From contig JACRLZ010000007.1 of NCBI GenBank assembly GCA_016235125.1, positions 124,001 through 188,000 of the forward strand: a DNA stretch of 64,000 nt, written 5' to 3'. Shown here in pieces: positions 50,189 to 59,515 of the stretch. Position 1 is the stretch's first letter; every line of letters starts with the position of its first letter. The notes under the pieces were generated by a model. The model worked only from the letters and a program-made list of their open reading frames with translations, did not search any database and was not told the origin of the DNA. This stretch comes from Sphingobacteriales bacterium (GTDB lineage Bacteria; Bacteroidota; Bacteroidia; Chitinophagales; Chitinophagaceae). Position numbers and translations under genes: made by a program.

Positions 50189-50197
50189 CGCCTCTTT

Positions 50198-51784
50198 ATG
50201 AAATATCACAACGAAATAGAACGGCGGAAGACATTTGCGATCATCAGTCACCCGGATGCGGGGAAAACGACACTGACGGAAAAGTTCCTGCTCTTTGGCG
50301 GCGCTATACAGGTGGCGGGTGCGGTGAAGAGCAATAAGATCAAAAAATTTGCTACCAGCGATTTTATGGAGATTGAAAGACAGCGTGGAATTTCTGTGGC
50401 CACATCGGTGATGAGTTTTGAATACAATAAGATCCTGATCAACCTGCTGGATACTCCCGGTCACAAGGATTTTGCGGAAGATACTTACCGTACACTGACA
50501 GCGGTTGACAGTGTGATACTGGTGGTGGACAGTGTGAATGGTGTGGAAGAACAAACGAGAAGACTGATGGAAGTCTGCCGGATGAGAGATACCCCGGTGA
50601 TCGTTTTCATTAATAAGATGGACCGGGATGGTAAGAACCGGTTTGACCTGTTAGAAGAAATAGAAAAAGAATTATCCATCCACCTGCACCCGATGACATG
50701 GCCCATCAACAGCGGCAAGGAATTTAAAGGCGTTTACAACCTGCATGATAAAAATTTATTGTTGTTTACCGCCAATACAAAAGCTGCTGATGAAGATGTG
50801 ATCTCGATTTCAAATTTGCATGATGCTGTGCTTGATGAAAAGTTGGGTGAAAAAGATGCTAAGCAGTTGCGGGAAGATGTGGAATTAGTGGATGGAGTAC
50901 ATGGTGAGTTGAAAGTGGCGGATTATCTCGCCGGAAAAGTGGCGCCGGTTTTCTTTGGCAGCGCCATCAACAATTTTGGCGTAAAGGAAATGTTAGACAC
51001 CTTTATCCGCATTGCTCCTACGCCCCGCAGCCGGGAAACAACGGCAAGGGTAGTGGATGTGGATGAAGACAAACTGAGCGGTTTTGTTTTTAAGATCCAT
51101 GCCAACCTTGATCCCAAGCACAGGGACAGGATCGCTTTCTTCCGGGTTTGCTCGGGTAAGTTTGAACGGAATAAATATTTTCATCATGTACGGTTAGATA
51201 AAGATGTTCGTTTCAGCAACCCTTATTCTTTTATGGCAAGGGATAAAAGCATTATTGAAGATGCTTATGCCGGTGATGTGGTAGGTTTGTTTGATACAGG
51301 CAACTTTAAGATCGGCGATACACTGACAGAAGGCGAAGATTTTTATTTTACCGGCATTCCTTCTTTTTCCCCGGAGATATTTAAGGAAGTAGTGAATAAA
51401 GACCCGATGAAGACCAAGCAACTTGAAAAAGGATTGTTGCAGTTAACAGATGAAGGAGTTGCTCAGTTGTTCACACAGTTTGGGGGCAATAAAAAGATCA
51501 TCGGATGTGTGGGTGAACTTCAGTTTGAAGTGATACAATACCGGCTGTTGCATGAATACGGCGCTTCAGTAGTCTTCAACAATCTTCCTTTTTACAAAGC
51601 CTGCTGGCTTACCAGCAACGACCCGAAGAAGCTGGAAGATTTTCTTCGATTTAAAGGCGCCAATTCAGCAGAAGATAAAGATGGTCATCCTGTTTACCTG
51701 GCACAAAGCGAATGGTTTTTAAATACAGAGAAAACCAATAACCCGGAAATTGAGTTTCATTTTACGAGTGAGATACACAAGTGA
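50198..51784 (+). CDS. prfC: peptide chain release factor 3
   Basis: A 528-aa translational GTPase that recycles RF1/RF2 from the ribosome. Start at [17 protein letters not shown] (50198). G1 [15 protein letters not shown] (about 17-31), switch region [18 protein letters not shown]3 [17 protein letters not shown]4 [11 protein letters not shown] are all present, followed by domain II and the RF3-specific C-terminal domain ([15 protein letters not shown]). Length matches (525-530). Convergent with the giant gene downstream. Confidence 0.95.
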   Translation: MKYHNEIERRKTFAIISHPDAGKTTLTEKFLLFGGAIQVAGAVKSNKIKKFATSDFMEIERQRGISVATSVMSFEYNKILINLLDTPGHKDFAEDTYRTLTAVDSVILVVDSVNGVEEQTRRLMEVCRMRDTPVIVFINKMDRDGKNRFDLLEEIEKELSIHLHPMTWPINSGKEFKGVYNLHDKNLLLFTANTKAADEDVISISNLHDAVLDEKLGEKDAKQLREDVELVDGVHGELKVADYLAGKVAPVFFGSAINNFGVKEMLDTFIRIAPTPRSRETTARVVDVDEDKLSGFVFKIHANLDPKHRDRIAFFRVCSGKFERNKYFHHVRLDKDVRFSNPYSFMARDKSIIEDAYAGDVVGLFDTGNFKIGDTLTEGEDFYFTGIPSFSPEIFKEVVNKDPMKTKQLEKGLLQLTDEGVAQLFTQFGGNKKIIGCVGELQFEVIQYRLLHEYGASVVFNNLPFYKACWLTSNDPKKLEDFLRFKGANSAEDKDGHPVYLAQSEWFLNTEKTNNPEIEFHFTSEIHK

Positions 51785-51869
51785 TGCGGGATGTGAGATA
51801 CGGGATATGTGATCCGTGAGTTAGGGGTATGAACCCGAAACCCGAAACTCGTAACTCGTAACCCGCATC
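51783..51869. repeat. palindromic intergenic region between convergent prfC and giant gene
   Basis: GATGCGGGATGTGAGAT (about 51783-51797) is roughly complementary to CGTAACCCGCATCTCA near 51855-51871, with short direct repeats of CCCGAAAC/CTCGTAAC inside. It could serve both transcripts as a terminator. No coding signal. Confidence 0.5.
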
Positions 51870-54800
51870 TCATTTATTCACTTCATATACATCAGCAAAT
51901 ACCAGCCTGTCTTTCATTGGCATTGTGCTCATAGTTGCCCCTGCAGGATTGGGATTTGGTTTCAGCGGGTCATAAATAATTACTTCATACTCCAGCACTT
52001 TTACCCGGTAGGGTTTGCCGGCATATTCAGCAGGCAGGTTGAATACATGACTGTGATAAAAACCGAAGTTTTTTACATCCGCAGCTGTAAGCACATAATT
52101 ATAACTGTCAATCGGTCTTGAACTGATAGTGATATGTGCGCCTTCAGATGATGGAACGTCTATCGGTTCAATAACGAATTCAACTTTTGATCTGAAATAA
52201 GGATTATAGGTATCCACACCTGCCTGATTACCGGATATGGCTACAGTAATGTTATTTTTTGAAGCGCCAAACTGTATGGAACTTGCTCTTGTTGATGGTA
52301 TCTGTATATAATCAGCTACCACGATTGGCGAGAGGCAACAATCCGTTCCGTCTTTTCTTAATGAGTGGCGCTGATAGCGGGCCAGCGCCAAACGGACAAA
52401 AGGATAATAAGAAGTAAGGATATTCAGCATGATGTCGGCATAATATAATTGCCGGTCTTTATCATACTTTACATCAAAGGCTACAATATTTACTTTTGCA
52501 GTGGCATGTTCTGCTACAGAAAGATTAAGGTCTTTGTTTTCCGGTTTTACATTTACAAAACTATCGGGGATTGGCGATACGGTTCCCTGTTGCTGTAGAA
52601 GCGGGGCAGATAATTTTGTAGGGTCTGTTCCCCATGTGGTATACGGTGCGCCTGCAGATGAAATAGAACCGGCTGCAAAATTTATTGTTGGAACGGGCAG
52701 CACTACAGCCAGCTGTTCTCCTTCGCCGCTGCTGTACCAGGGGCGTTTTAAGTAAATTCTTAATCCCGATGCTCTGCCTGTTAAAGTAAGATTTCCTTTT
52801 TCCACCCTGTCCCACTCAAATGTCGGAATAACATATTCTACCTGTGGCGCCGATGGTCTTGCACTGCTGAGTATATTGACATTATTAATAACACTGCTTT
52901 CACGGGTCAGGGAAAAAGCAGCGCCTTTATCTGCTATCAGCTGGTAAAAATATTCCCGGTACCTGGTTGTTGCAATGGTTTTATAATTCACCATGCGATG
53001 TTTGGTATCATTGAACATATGCTGAATGGCAGGGAAAGGATTTCCTTTAACGATTTCGCCAAACACATATTCAAAAATGGCATACAGAGTAGTGAAATGA
53101 AAGACCTTTGATTTGGTTGGAATTTTTTCCAACTCCGGTTTGGTAACATCATCCACCCATTCCGTCCAGTCAGCTTCCATGTCCAGTTGACCGGTTGAAG
53201 GTCCGTGTACAAATAATTTTGTATTCAGTTTCGCAGTATTGGCGCCGTATTCCCTGTCGGGTACAATAGCAGCAATGTCCGGATAGTTCTGAGTGCCGAT
53301 CTTACTGATGGGTTGTTGTACTGCATGAACAAATGTTATCTCTCTCCATGGTGAAAACATCCAGTGCTGGCCTCTTGCAATTCTTTTTCCCACAGCATCT
53401 GCAAGACCCGTCATGCCCATCATATCAAGTATGCCGGATAATTTCAGAATATCATTCGGCCGCCAGAAACAGGCATAATTCATTTTGAACATCACTCCTT
53501 TTTGCAGAGTCACTACCAGTGTTCTTGATGAAGCATCCCATTTAACATTCGGCGAGCCTTCTTTTAAAGTAATGCGGAATGTTTTGGGATTCATCCATGC
53601 ATTATAGTCAGCAGTATCATTAGCCGATGCATCGGTTACTTCAGAATCAAAATAGAAACTTATTCTTCGGGTAAGGATTTCCGGGTCAGGAATTTTCGGG
53701 TTGGGATCGTTTGCTGAGATAAAGAAAGTAACTCCTGCAGCCATTGGGTCGGCGAGGTATTCAACCGGAATATTAAAGAGGGAACCATCTACTACTTTCA
53801 TTTCTGATGTAGCATCTTCTTCTTTTACCAGCGGGTCTTTATCATTTTTTATTTTGGTATAAATAGCAGCCGCTTCTGCGCTATTGGCAGGCCCGATGCC
53901 TTTGTCAAGCATGGAATGTGTGGTTGACATTTCCACCGATGTTCTCGGCGGTTTCACATGCCTTACTGATTCGGGCTTATATGCGGTATTATACTTACTG
54001 TCAATATTGGCGTTTTCATATTGTTCTGTAGTGAGACCTTCATTGCTTCTAATGGCCATCACTTCGGCAGATTCTCCGTCTTTTACAACATTGCCCAATA
54101 CAAGAAACGGGGCATCCACCGGTTCGTACCGCATGTAGCGGATATTGCCCATCACAGCATCACCGGGTGTTTCGGGTTGCAGAGATAAATCAACACTGTT
54201 GCCGGCCAGGTCAACAGTTCTTATCCTGATGGCATATTTTTTCCCAAAGCGAAGCATTGGCAGTGTGCCTTTTTCAATGCCGGGTTTCACATTCAGACGG
54301 AAGTCTGCCGTGCCGGGTGTTTTATATTTCGCATTTTCTTTATCAGCATTGCCTGCTTTTGTTTTGTCATACACTTCTTCTTTATCCAGCATCGGGTCGT
54401 TCAGTGCACTGCCCGGTCTTGGCACACTCAGGCTCCAACCTTCCCAGCGGGCAATAGCTTCGCCCACTTTTAATTGTGTGCCGCTGTCGGTTTTTTCTTC
54501 GGAGGCAGATGTTTGTATGAAGCCTTCATCCGGCTCTGTGCCGGGAATGTCTATGCTTGTTCCTGAAATATTCAGGTAAGAATATTTATTATTCCGTTTA
54601 TGCAGGCTAACCCATTTCCCTGGTTTGTCTTCCGGCTGCACATCCATACGATAGCCCATGTTTATATCATCTGCAAACAAAATTTCGTTGGTAAGCACCC
54701 AACTTGCATTGCTTCCTGATACGCCGGCGGGGGCTGCTGCACCTGCAATGAGCAATGCTTTTAGATCGTTCATCCGCTGAAATTTCTTGCTTAGATTATC

Positions 54801-55970
54801 AGCCATGCCATTTCTTGCTACGGCTATGCCTGCTGTACGATGGCTGGGCAAACCTTCTTTTCTCGGGGCTTCATTATTATAAAATGGTATCGCAGCTGCA
54901 TTGGGCATACCTGCATTGGCAGCATAAAAAATATGTTTGGCTTTTTTCAGTTGCAGTGCATCCACCTGCTGGCAAATTTTTAATGCAGCTCCATCTGTGT
55001 CTACCTGAAAAACAGTAAATGCATCGCTGTTTATTTTAAGATGCCCTTTGTCAATTACACTTCCTGCAGATGGTTTGGAATAAAAACCGTTAGTGGTTTT
55101 GGTATATGCAGTGGCAGGGCAAACATAAGTGGTGGAGATGCTGAAATTGATTCCGGATGGGATGATCCGGATATTAGGTTGTGCCGGCATTACCATTAAG
55201 CCGGATGGCGGAGTAAACTCAAGATCAACAACAAGCCCCAGTTTCCTTTGAAGCTGCGGATAACCGGAAAGAACAGAAAGGATATTATGAAATTCAAATT
55301 CCGGTTTTTCCACCTGTTTGAAGTTCTTCACTTCTTTTGCATCGTAAAGGCCATGAAAATTTTTCAACTGGGCAAAATCCATGGAAGGATCAGGAGCAGA
55401 ACCAAAGGGGATGGATTTATTTTTTTCCAACATTGCTTTTATCCTGCTGCCCGTTTGCTTGTTCCGGGCCAGTTGTTTCAGGGTAATTTTTTCTCTTCCC
55501 TGTTTGGGAAATTCAGCTACTGAATAATCAGAGATGGCTGTAAGAATGGGATTCTCAGTGTAATAATTACTGTCGGGCAGGTCGGCGCTGAAATTTTTCC
55601 CTGTTTGCTCTACCACTCCTTTTATATATGCCAGCACATGTTTTACGGGGTAGGAAGCAATCGGTTTGCCGGCAAGGTCTTCCTGCACAAAAGATTTTAC
55701 TTTCACAGAAGGATAGAACAAATTTTTCCAGAGCGCTGTGTCCACCGGTTTGCTCACCACTTTTGCTTCAACAGTATTTCCGTTTAATTGCACAATGAAT
55801 TTCGCATTCTTCACCAGCTCTGCCCACTTCATCATATCTGGTACATTCTGTAATGTGGTATCTGCATCTTCCACCTGAAGCCCAAGTGCTGCGGATATTT
55901 TCCAGTAGTTGAGGCCGCTTCGTGTTACCACTCCGTTGGGTAATGCTGTTACGATTATTTTCTGTTTCAT
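51870..55970 (-). CDS. giant unrecognised protein (1366 aa), second gene of a pair
   Basis: A 1366-aa single frame without a convincing signal peptide or membrane helix; it starts MKQKIIVTALPNGVVTRSGL. The composition is beta-rich with many Pro/Asn/Thr and repeated ISFYFDSEVTD, LYLKRPWYSSG-like strands; I see no catalytic motif. Middle and C-terminal regions look like modular beta sandwiches. It follows the 1111-aa Tat-signal protein by 105 bases containing a perfect 12-bp hairpin, so the two form an operon. I do not recognise the family; the pair may be a secreted or surface complex, which is inference. Confidence 0.75.
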   Translation of the reverse strand: MKQKIIVTALPNGVVTRSGLNYWKISAALGLQVEDADTTLQNVPDMMKWAELVKNAKFIVQLNGNTVEAKVVSKPVDTALWKNLFYPSVKVKSFVQEDLAGKPIASYPVKHVLAYIKGVVEQTGKNFSADLPDSNYYTENPILTAISDYSVAEFPKQGREKITLKQLARNKQTGSRIKAMLEKNKSIPFGSAPDPSMDFAQLKNFHGLYDAKEVKNFKQVEKPEFEFHNILSVLSGYPQLQRKLGLVVDLEFTPPSGLMVMPAQPNIRIIPSGINFSISTTYVCPATAYTKTTNGFYSKPSAGSVIDKGHLKINSDAFTVFQVDTDGAALKICQQVDALQLKKAKHIFYAANAGMPNAAAIPFYNNEAPRKEGLPSHRTAGIAVARNGMADNLSKKFQRMNDLKALLIAGAAAPAGVSGSNASWVLTNEILFADDINMGYRMDVQPEDKPGKWVSLHKRNNKYSYLNISGTSIDIPGTEPDEGFIQTSASEEKTDSGTQLKVGEAIARWEGWSLSVPRPGSALNDPMLDKEEVYDKTKAGNADKENAKYKTPGTADFRLNVKPGIEKGTLPMLRFGKKYAIRIRTVDLAGNSVDLSLQPETPGDAVMGNIRYMRYEPVDAPFLVLGNVVKDGESAEVMAIRSNEGLTTEQYENANIDSKYNTAYKPESVRHVKPPRTSVEMSTTHSMLDKGIGPANSAEAAAIYTKIKNDKDPLVKEEDATSEMKVVDGSLFNIPVEYLADPMAAGVTFFISANDPNPKIPDPEILTRRISFYFDSEVTDASANDTADYNAWMNPKTFRITLKEGSPNVKWDASSRTLVVTLQKGVMFKMNYACFWRPNDILKLSGILDMMGMTGLADAVGKRIARGQHWMFSPWREITFVHAVQQPISKIGTQNYPDIAAIVPDREYGANTAKLNTKLFVHGPSTGQLDMEADWTEWVDDVTKPELEKIPTKSKVFHFTTLYAIFEYVFGEIVKGNPFPAIQHMFNDTKHRMVNYKTIATTRYREYFYQLIADKGAAFSLTRESSVINNVNILSSARPSAPQVEYVIPTFEWDRVEKGNLTLTGRASGLRIYLKRPWYSSGEGEQLAVVLPVPTINFAAGSISSAGAPYTTWGTDPTKLSAPLLQQQGTVSPIPDSFVNVKPENKDLNLSVAEHATAKVNIVAFDVKYDKDRQLYYADIMLNILTSYYPFVRLALARYQRHSLRKDGTDCCLSPIVVADYIQIPSTRASSIQFGASKNNITVAISGNQAGVDTYNPYFRSKVEFVIEPIDVPSSEGAHITISSRPIDSYNYVLTAADVKNFGFYHSHVFNLPAEYAGKPYRVKVLEYEVIIYDPLKPNPNPAGATMSTMPMKDRLVFADVYEVNK

Positions 55971-55996
55971 CTTGAATCTGTTTAGACCTCACCTCC

Positions 55997-56023
55997 AACC
56001 TCCTCTCCAAAGGAGAGGAGGTT
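55997..56023. terminator. perfect 12-bp hairpin between the two giant genes
   Basis: AACCTCCTCTCC (55997-56008) pairs exactly with GGAGAGGAGGTT (56012-56023) over an AAA loop, with a T run on the plus-strand side. For the leftward giant operon there is no T run after the stem, so it may attenuate or stabilise mRNA ends, or terminate opposing transcription. Confidence 0.55.
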
Positions 56024-56075
56024 TTTAGAGTACTAAAGATGAGATATCATGTATCATTCAGTTGGTTGTTAATTT

Positions 56076-59000
56076 TTATGCTGCAAAAGCGCCGCAATAT
56101 TCTTCCCAATCACCCTGTGTCAGCGCCATCTGGAAATTAGGATCGCTGCCGCTGCCTGCAAATGTTCGTTGTGTATGCAGCGTAACAGATGTGCTGAAGA
56201 ACAACACTTCCACTTTTATTTTCAATGATGCTTCGCCATAGGCTTTGTGCTGATCCATCAGGTAAGTAAGCGCCATGTACAACTCTATGCTGGCGGTGAT
56301 GAGGCCGAGCACACTTACAGCGCCATTAATGCGCACATAACCTGTAAGCTGGGTGGAGTTGTGATCATCCACCATCGTCATCTTGAAATAGATACCTGCC
56401 ATGATGCTTACAGCGCCGCTGGCCACGCCAAGATTGATGGATGCTGCTGCGCCAAATTCAAGTGCTGCTTCAATTTGCCTTATGCCATTCAGGTCAAGTT
56501 GGAGTCCAAAGAAGCCACCACCTCCCAGACATGAAACAGTGAGAGTGAAAGGTTGTTGTCTTTCACAGAACCGGAAATCCAATGTCAATGGCCCGCCAGT
56601 GAAGGGAAGATTTACTTCAGCGCCGAGTGACAGATTGCTTAACGTAAAGGCGCCCATCTGCAGGTTGGGCAATGCCAGTGTGTATCCGCATTTAATACCG
56701 GTGAGAGAAACATCGAGGTAAGGCGGATCGGAGAAGCCGGTGGGCGGAATCAGTTTGTTGATGACGTTGATAAAACTAAGCGGCCCGCCAAAAACAATGG
56801 AAGGATCGGCCATATCCACATTTACATCCGCTTTCTTACCGGCTTCCACCAGGAATTTTATTTCATTGAAATCGATTCCGATAAGATAAGGGTGTGTGGC
56901 ATCATCCACTTTTACAATACCGATGGTAAATTTCTTTATCCATGCTGCTGCGGAAAACTCAGGCGATGTTGGGTCTTTTTTCTTTGCTTTTACCTGTGTG
57001 GTTATGGCAAACTCAGCACCTGATTTTTTGGCGAAGCCAGCAAACCCAAGGTCAATATTTTTCAGTGCCGGTTTGATAACATAGGAAGTGATGTATTCTG
57101 TTTCTGTTTCCTGGGTGACGAGGTTGGGGATTTTTGGTACACGGTCAAGCAGTGGCTTTGACAGGTCGTATGCACTTTTATCGCCGGAAATGAAATCAAG
57201 GATATCACTCAGTTTAAAGACACCAAAGAGTGTTGGGTCGGGCAGGCTGCTTACTTTAAAAAAGTCATCGGCGCTGGCAGTTGCCGACTTAAATTTATCA
57301 ATGCTGCCGCCAAATGCGCCGGCTGCTTTTGATAAACCACTAAGATTAAAATTAGGTGCAGCCAGGCCACCTGTCTTATCCGTTTGACCTCCGAAGTTTA
57401 CTCCCTTGGCGAAATTGAACCTGGCAAATACATGTCCCTGGTTATTATCATCTACCAGCGAGACAGGAACAGTTTGTGCAATGCCGGTGAGGCGTTGATA
57501 AGATGGCTCTATAATATGGGCTTCGCCAAGTGTTGGTAAAAATCCCTGTGGTTCATCGGCATTGGTATAATTTTTTACCTGAAATGAAACCTGCTGGGCC
57601 ACATAAGCAGTATCCGTAGCATTGGCTGCCTGCGGAGCCAAAGTGAAACGCTGACCTTTGAAGTCTGTTCCGGTGCTCAGCTTCATGCCTGCATTATAAG
57701 CATTGATAAGGGCGTCACGGTTAGAGGCGCTTCCAAGAACATTGGTGCTTACAAAAGCAAGCGGCAGAGAGAAGTCAACAAAATTACCATCAAGGTCTTC
57801 TGCTTTTATTTTGAAAAGAACATCTTTGTTGCTGCTGCGGATGACGAACTGGTCATCAGCATTCATGGTGGATGGATCAACTAACTTTTTCTTAGCCGGG
57901 TCGAGAATGGGGGAGACGGTTGTGATCATTTCCACCCTGCTGAAGCAAAAGTTCATGAATTCGCCTTTGCTGTCACGGTAGTTGTATTCTTTCACCGGCT
58001 CTGTTATCACTACAATCTTTCGTTGAAAGTTGGCAGCTGTGCCTGTTCCGCTGTGCGGTTTTCTCTCTGTAATTTTTATTAGTACTGCTTCATGACCAAA
58101 AGGCATGATATTGCCTGCTTCCACTATTTCCACATAATGTTCCCTGCCGAGTGTTTCAATATGCCGCCACTTCAAAAGGTTAAGGGCATTGTTATCGCCG
58201 TACAAAACACCAGCTTCTTCCAGTTTTTTTCTTTCTACCACAAATTCACTGTCGAGCCAGGCGCCGAGAGCGGTGAGAAATAATTTATACGCTTTGATGG
58301 GCTGGGGAACAAACCGGGGTATCTGGAAATTAGATGATTCATGCACAATGCGATGCCGGTCCTTATTGGTCATAGAGGTAAGCAACAGGATGGGATCGTT
58401 TTTTGCATTCACCACGGCTTTGTAATCTTTGTTGGCATCATCGGCCCACAAAGCCCGTAGTATTCTTTGTTCATTGGTGAGGTTGCTTTCATCAATACCT
58501 TTTGCAGTTTTGGTTCCCATCCGGGTATGCCACAACTCGAAGAGTTTATTGGTTTGTTTAAGAATTCCTTTATCAGCGGTTATTTTTTTCAGGTGTTTCC
58601 AGCCTGCCAGTTTGGTAGGGGAGAGATAGAGCCGCATCGGCACTTCCAGTGATGTTTCCATCTCACCTAACGGCCCGACAGGGTCCCGGGCAAGACCTAT
58701 AACACCCGGAACGATATTGGCAATCACTTCGCGGCGATCGTTACTGTTTGCTTCAGGAACAATCATGGTGTTGATGATCTTTCTTTCATCTTTGGAAAGG
58801 CCTCTTACAGCGGGAAGGTTTTTATTATACTCTGTCGCACTTATTTTTCCCCTGACCGCAATTATTTTGGAATTGATGTTTGGGTTCATTATCCTTACCG
58901 GCCCGGGTGCCTGTTTGGCCCTTTCATTCACTACCAGGTTATATTTTTCCCATGCCAGTAATTCTTTTATATCAAGCGGAATGGATGAAATGGAAGCGGG

Positions 59001-59411
59001 GATCTCAAAAACAAGCCGGCTATCGCCGCCGATCATGATACGGCCGGGAACGGTGGGAGTTTCCAGTCCTCCTTCGGTTTCATTCCATGCCTGTTCGCTG
59101 ATGGATTGGGGTTGAAATATCACTACGAGATAGGCAGGATTGCCTTTTTTCTGCAGCACATTTCCTGATAAAGTGAAATTGTAATATCGAAGCTCCAGTG
59201 AAAGAAGATCTTCAGGCCTAAGTAATTTTATCCGGATAAAATTCTCCCGCTGTGTTGCAAGGATGGCCCGGTTATCCAACACCTGGTTATTCACTCTTAT
59301 CTGTGAGGCAGCCGAGTTGCCAATAACTACGGCGCTGCCAAGTCCCAATAGTTTCAGGATTTTTCTGCGCTGTTTGTCAAACGGATGAACGGGATTTTTT
59401 TTGCGGGGCAT
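56076..59411 (-). CDS. giant protein (1111 aa) with Tat-like signal, first gene of the pair
   Basis: Starts MPRKKNPVHPFDKQRRKILK then LLGLGSAVVIG, a twin-arginine-like signal (RRKILK followed by a moderately hydrophobic stretch), so export in folded form is predicted. The following 1070 residues are beta-rich with a central Pro/Asp loop region and a C-terminal portion rich in Gly and aromatic residues (LGGGGFFGLQLDLNG, GAVSVLGLITASIELYMALTY). No known enzyme motif seen. A TACCTTTA sequence at 59425-59432 on the minus strand may be its promoter. Followed by the 1366-aa gene in the same direction. Confidence 0.75.
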   Translation of the reverse strand: MPRKKNPVHPFDKQRRKILKLLGLGSAVVIGNSAASQIRVNNQVLDNRAILATQRENFIRIKLLRPEDLLSLELRYYNFTLSGNVLQKKGNPAYLVVIFQPQSISEQAWNETEGGLETPTVPGRIMIGGDSRLVFEIPASISSIPLDIKELLAWEKYNLVVNERAKQAPGPVRIMNPNINSKIIAVRGKISATEYNKNLPAVRGLSKDERKIINTMIVPEANSNDRREVIANIVPGVIGLARDPVGPLGEMETSLEVPMRLYLSPTKLAGWKHLKKITADKGILKQTNKLFELWHTRMGTKTAKGIDESNLTNEQRILRALWADDANKDYKAVVNAKNDPILLLTSMTNKDRHRIVHESSNFQIPRFVPQPIKAYKLFLTALGAWLDSEFVVERKKLEEAGVLYGDNNALNLLKWRHIETLGREHYVEIVEAGNIMPFGHEAVLIKITERKPHSGTGTAANFQRKIVVITEPVKEYNYRDSKGEFMNFCFSRVEMITTVSPILDPAKKKLVDPSTMNADDQFVIRSSNKDVLFKIKAEDLDGNFVDFSLPLAFVSTNVLGSASNRDALINAYNAGMKLSTGTDFKGQRFTLAPQAANATDTAYVAQQVSFQVKNYTNADEPQGFLPTLGEAHIIEPSYQRLTGIAQTVPVSLVDDNNQGHVFARFNFAKGVNFGGQTDKTGGLAAPNFNLSGLSKAAGAFGGSIDKFKSATASADDFFKVSSLPDPTLFGVFKLSDILDFISGDKSAYDLSKPLLDRVPKIPNLVTQETETEYITSYVIKPALKNIDLGFAGFAKKSGAEFAITTQVKAKKKDPTSPEFSAAAWIKKFTIGIVKVDDATHPYLIGIDFNEIKFLVEAGKKADVNVDMADPSIVFGGPLSFINVINKLIPPTGFSDPPYLDVSLTGIKCGYTLALPNLQMGAFTLSNLSLGAEVNLPFTGGPLTLDFRFCERQQPFTLTVSCLGGGGFFGLQLDLNGIRQIEAALEFGAAASINLGVASGAVSIMAGIYFKMTMVDDHNSTQLTGYVRINGAVSVLGLITASIELYMALTYLMDQHKAYGEASLKIKVEVLFFSTSVTLHTQRTFAGSGSDPNFQMALTQGDWEEYCGAFAA

Positions 59412-59515
59412 AAAGGAATTGGTTTAAAGGTAGCATTGTAAATGTAGGGATTCCTTTTTCTCAGCAGCCTGACAGAAAAAAAATGTGAGTAAATTTTACT
59501 GAGACCGGGGTTCTG

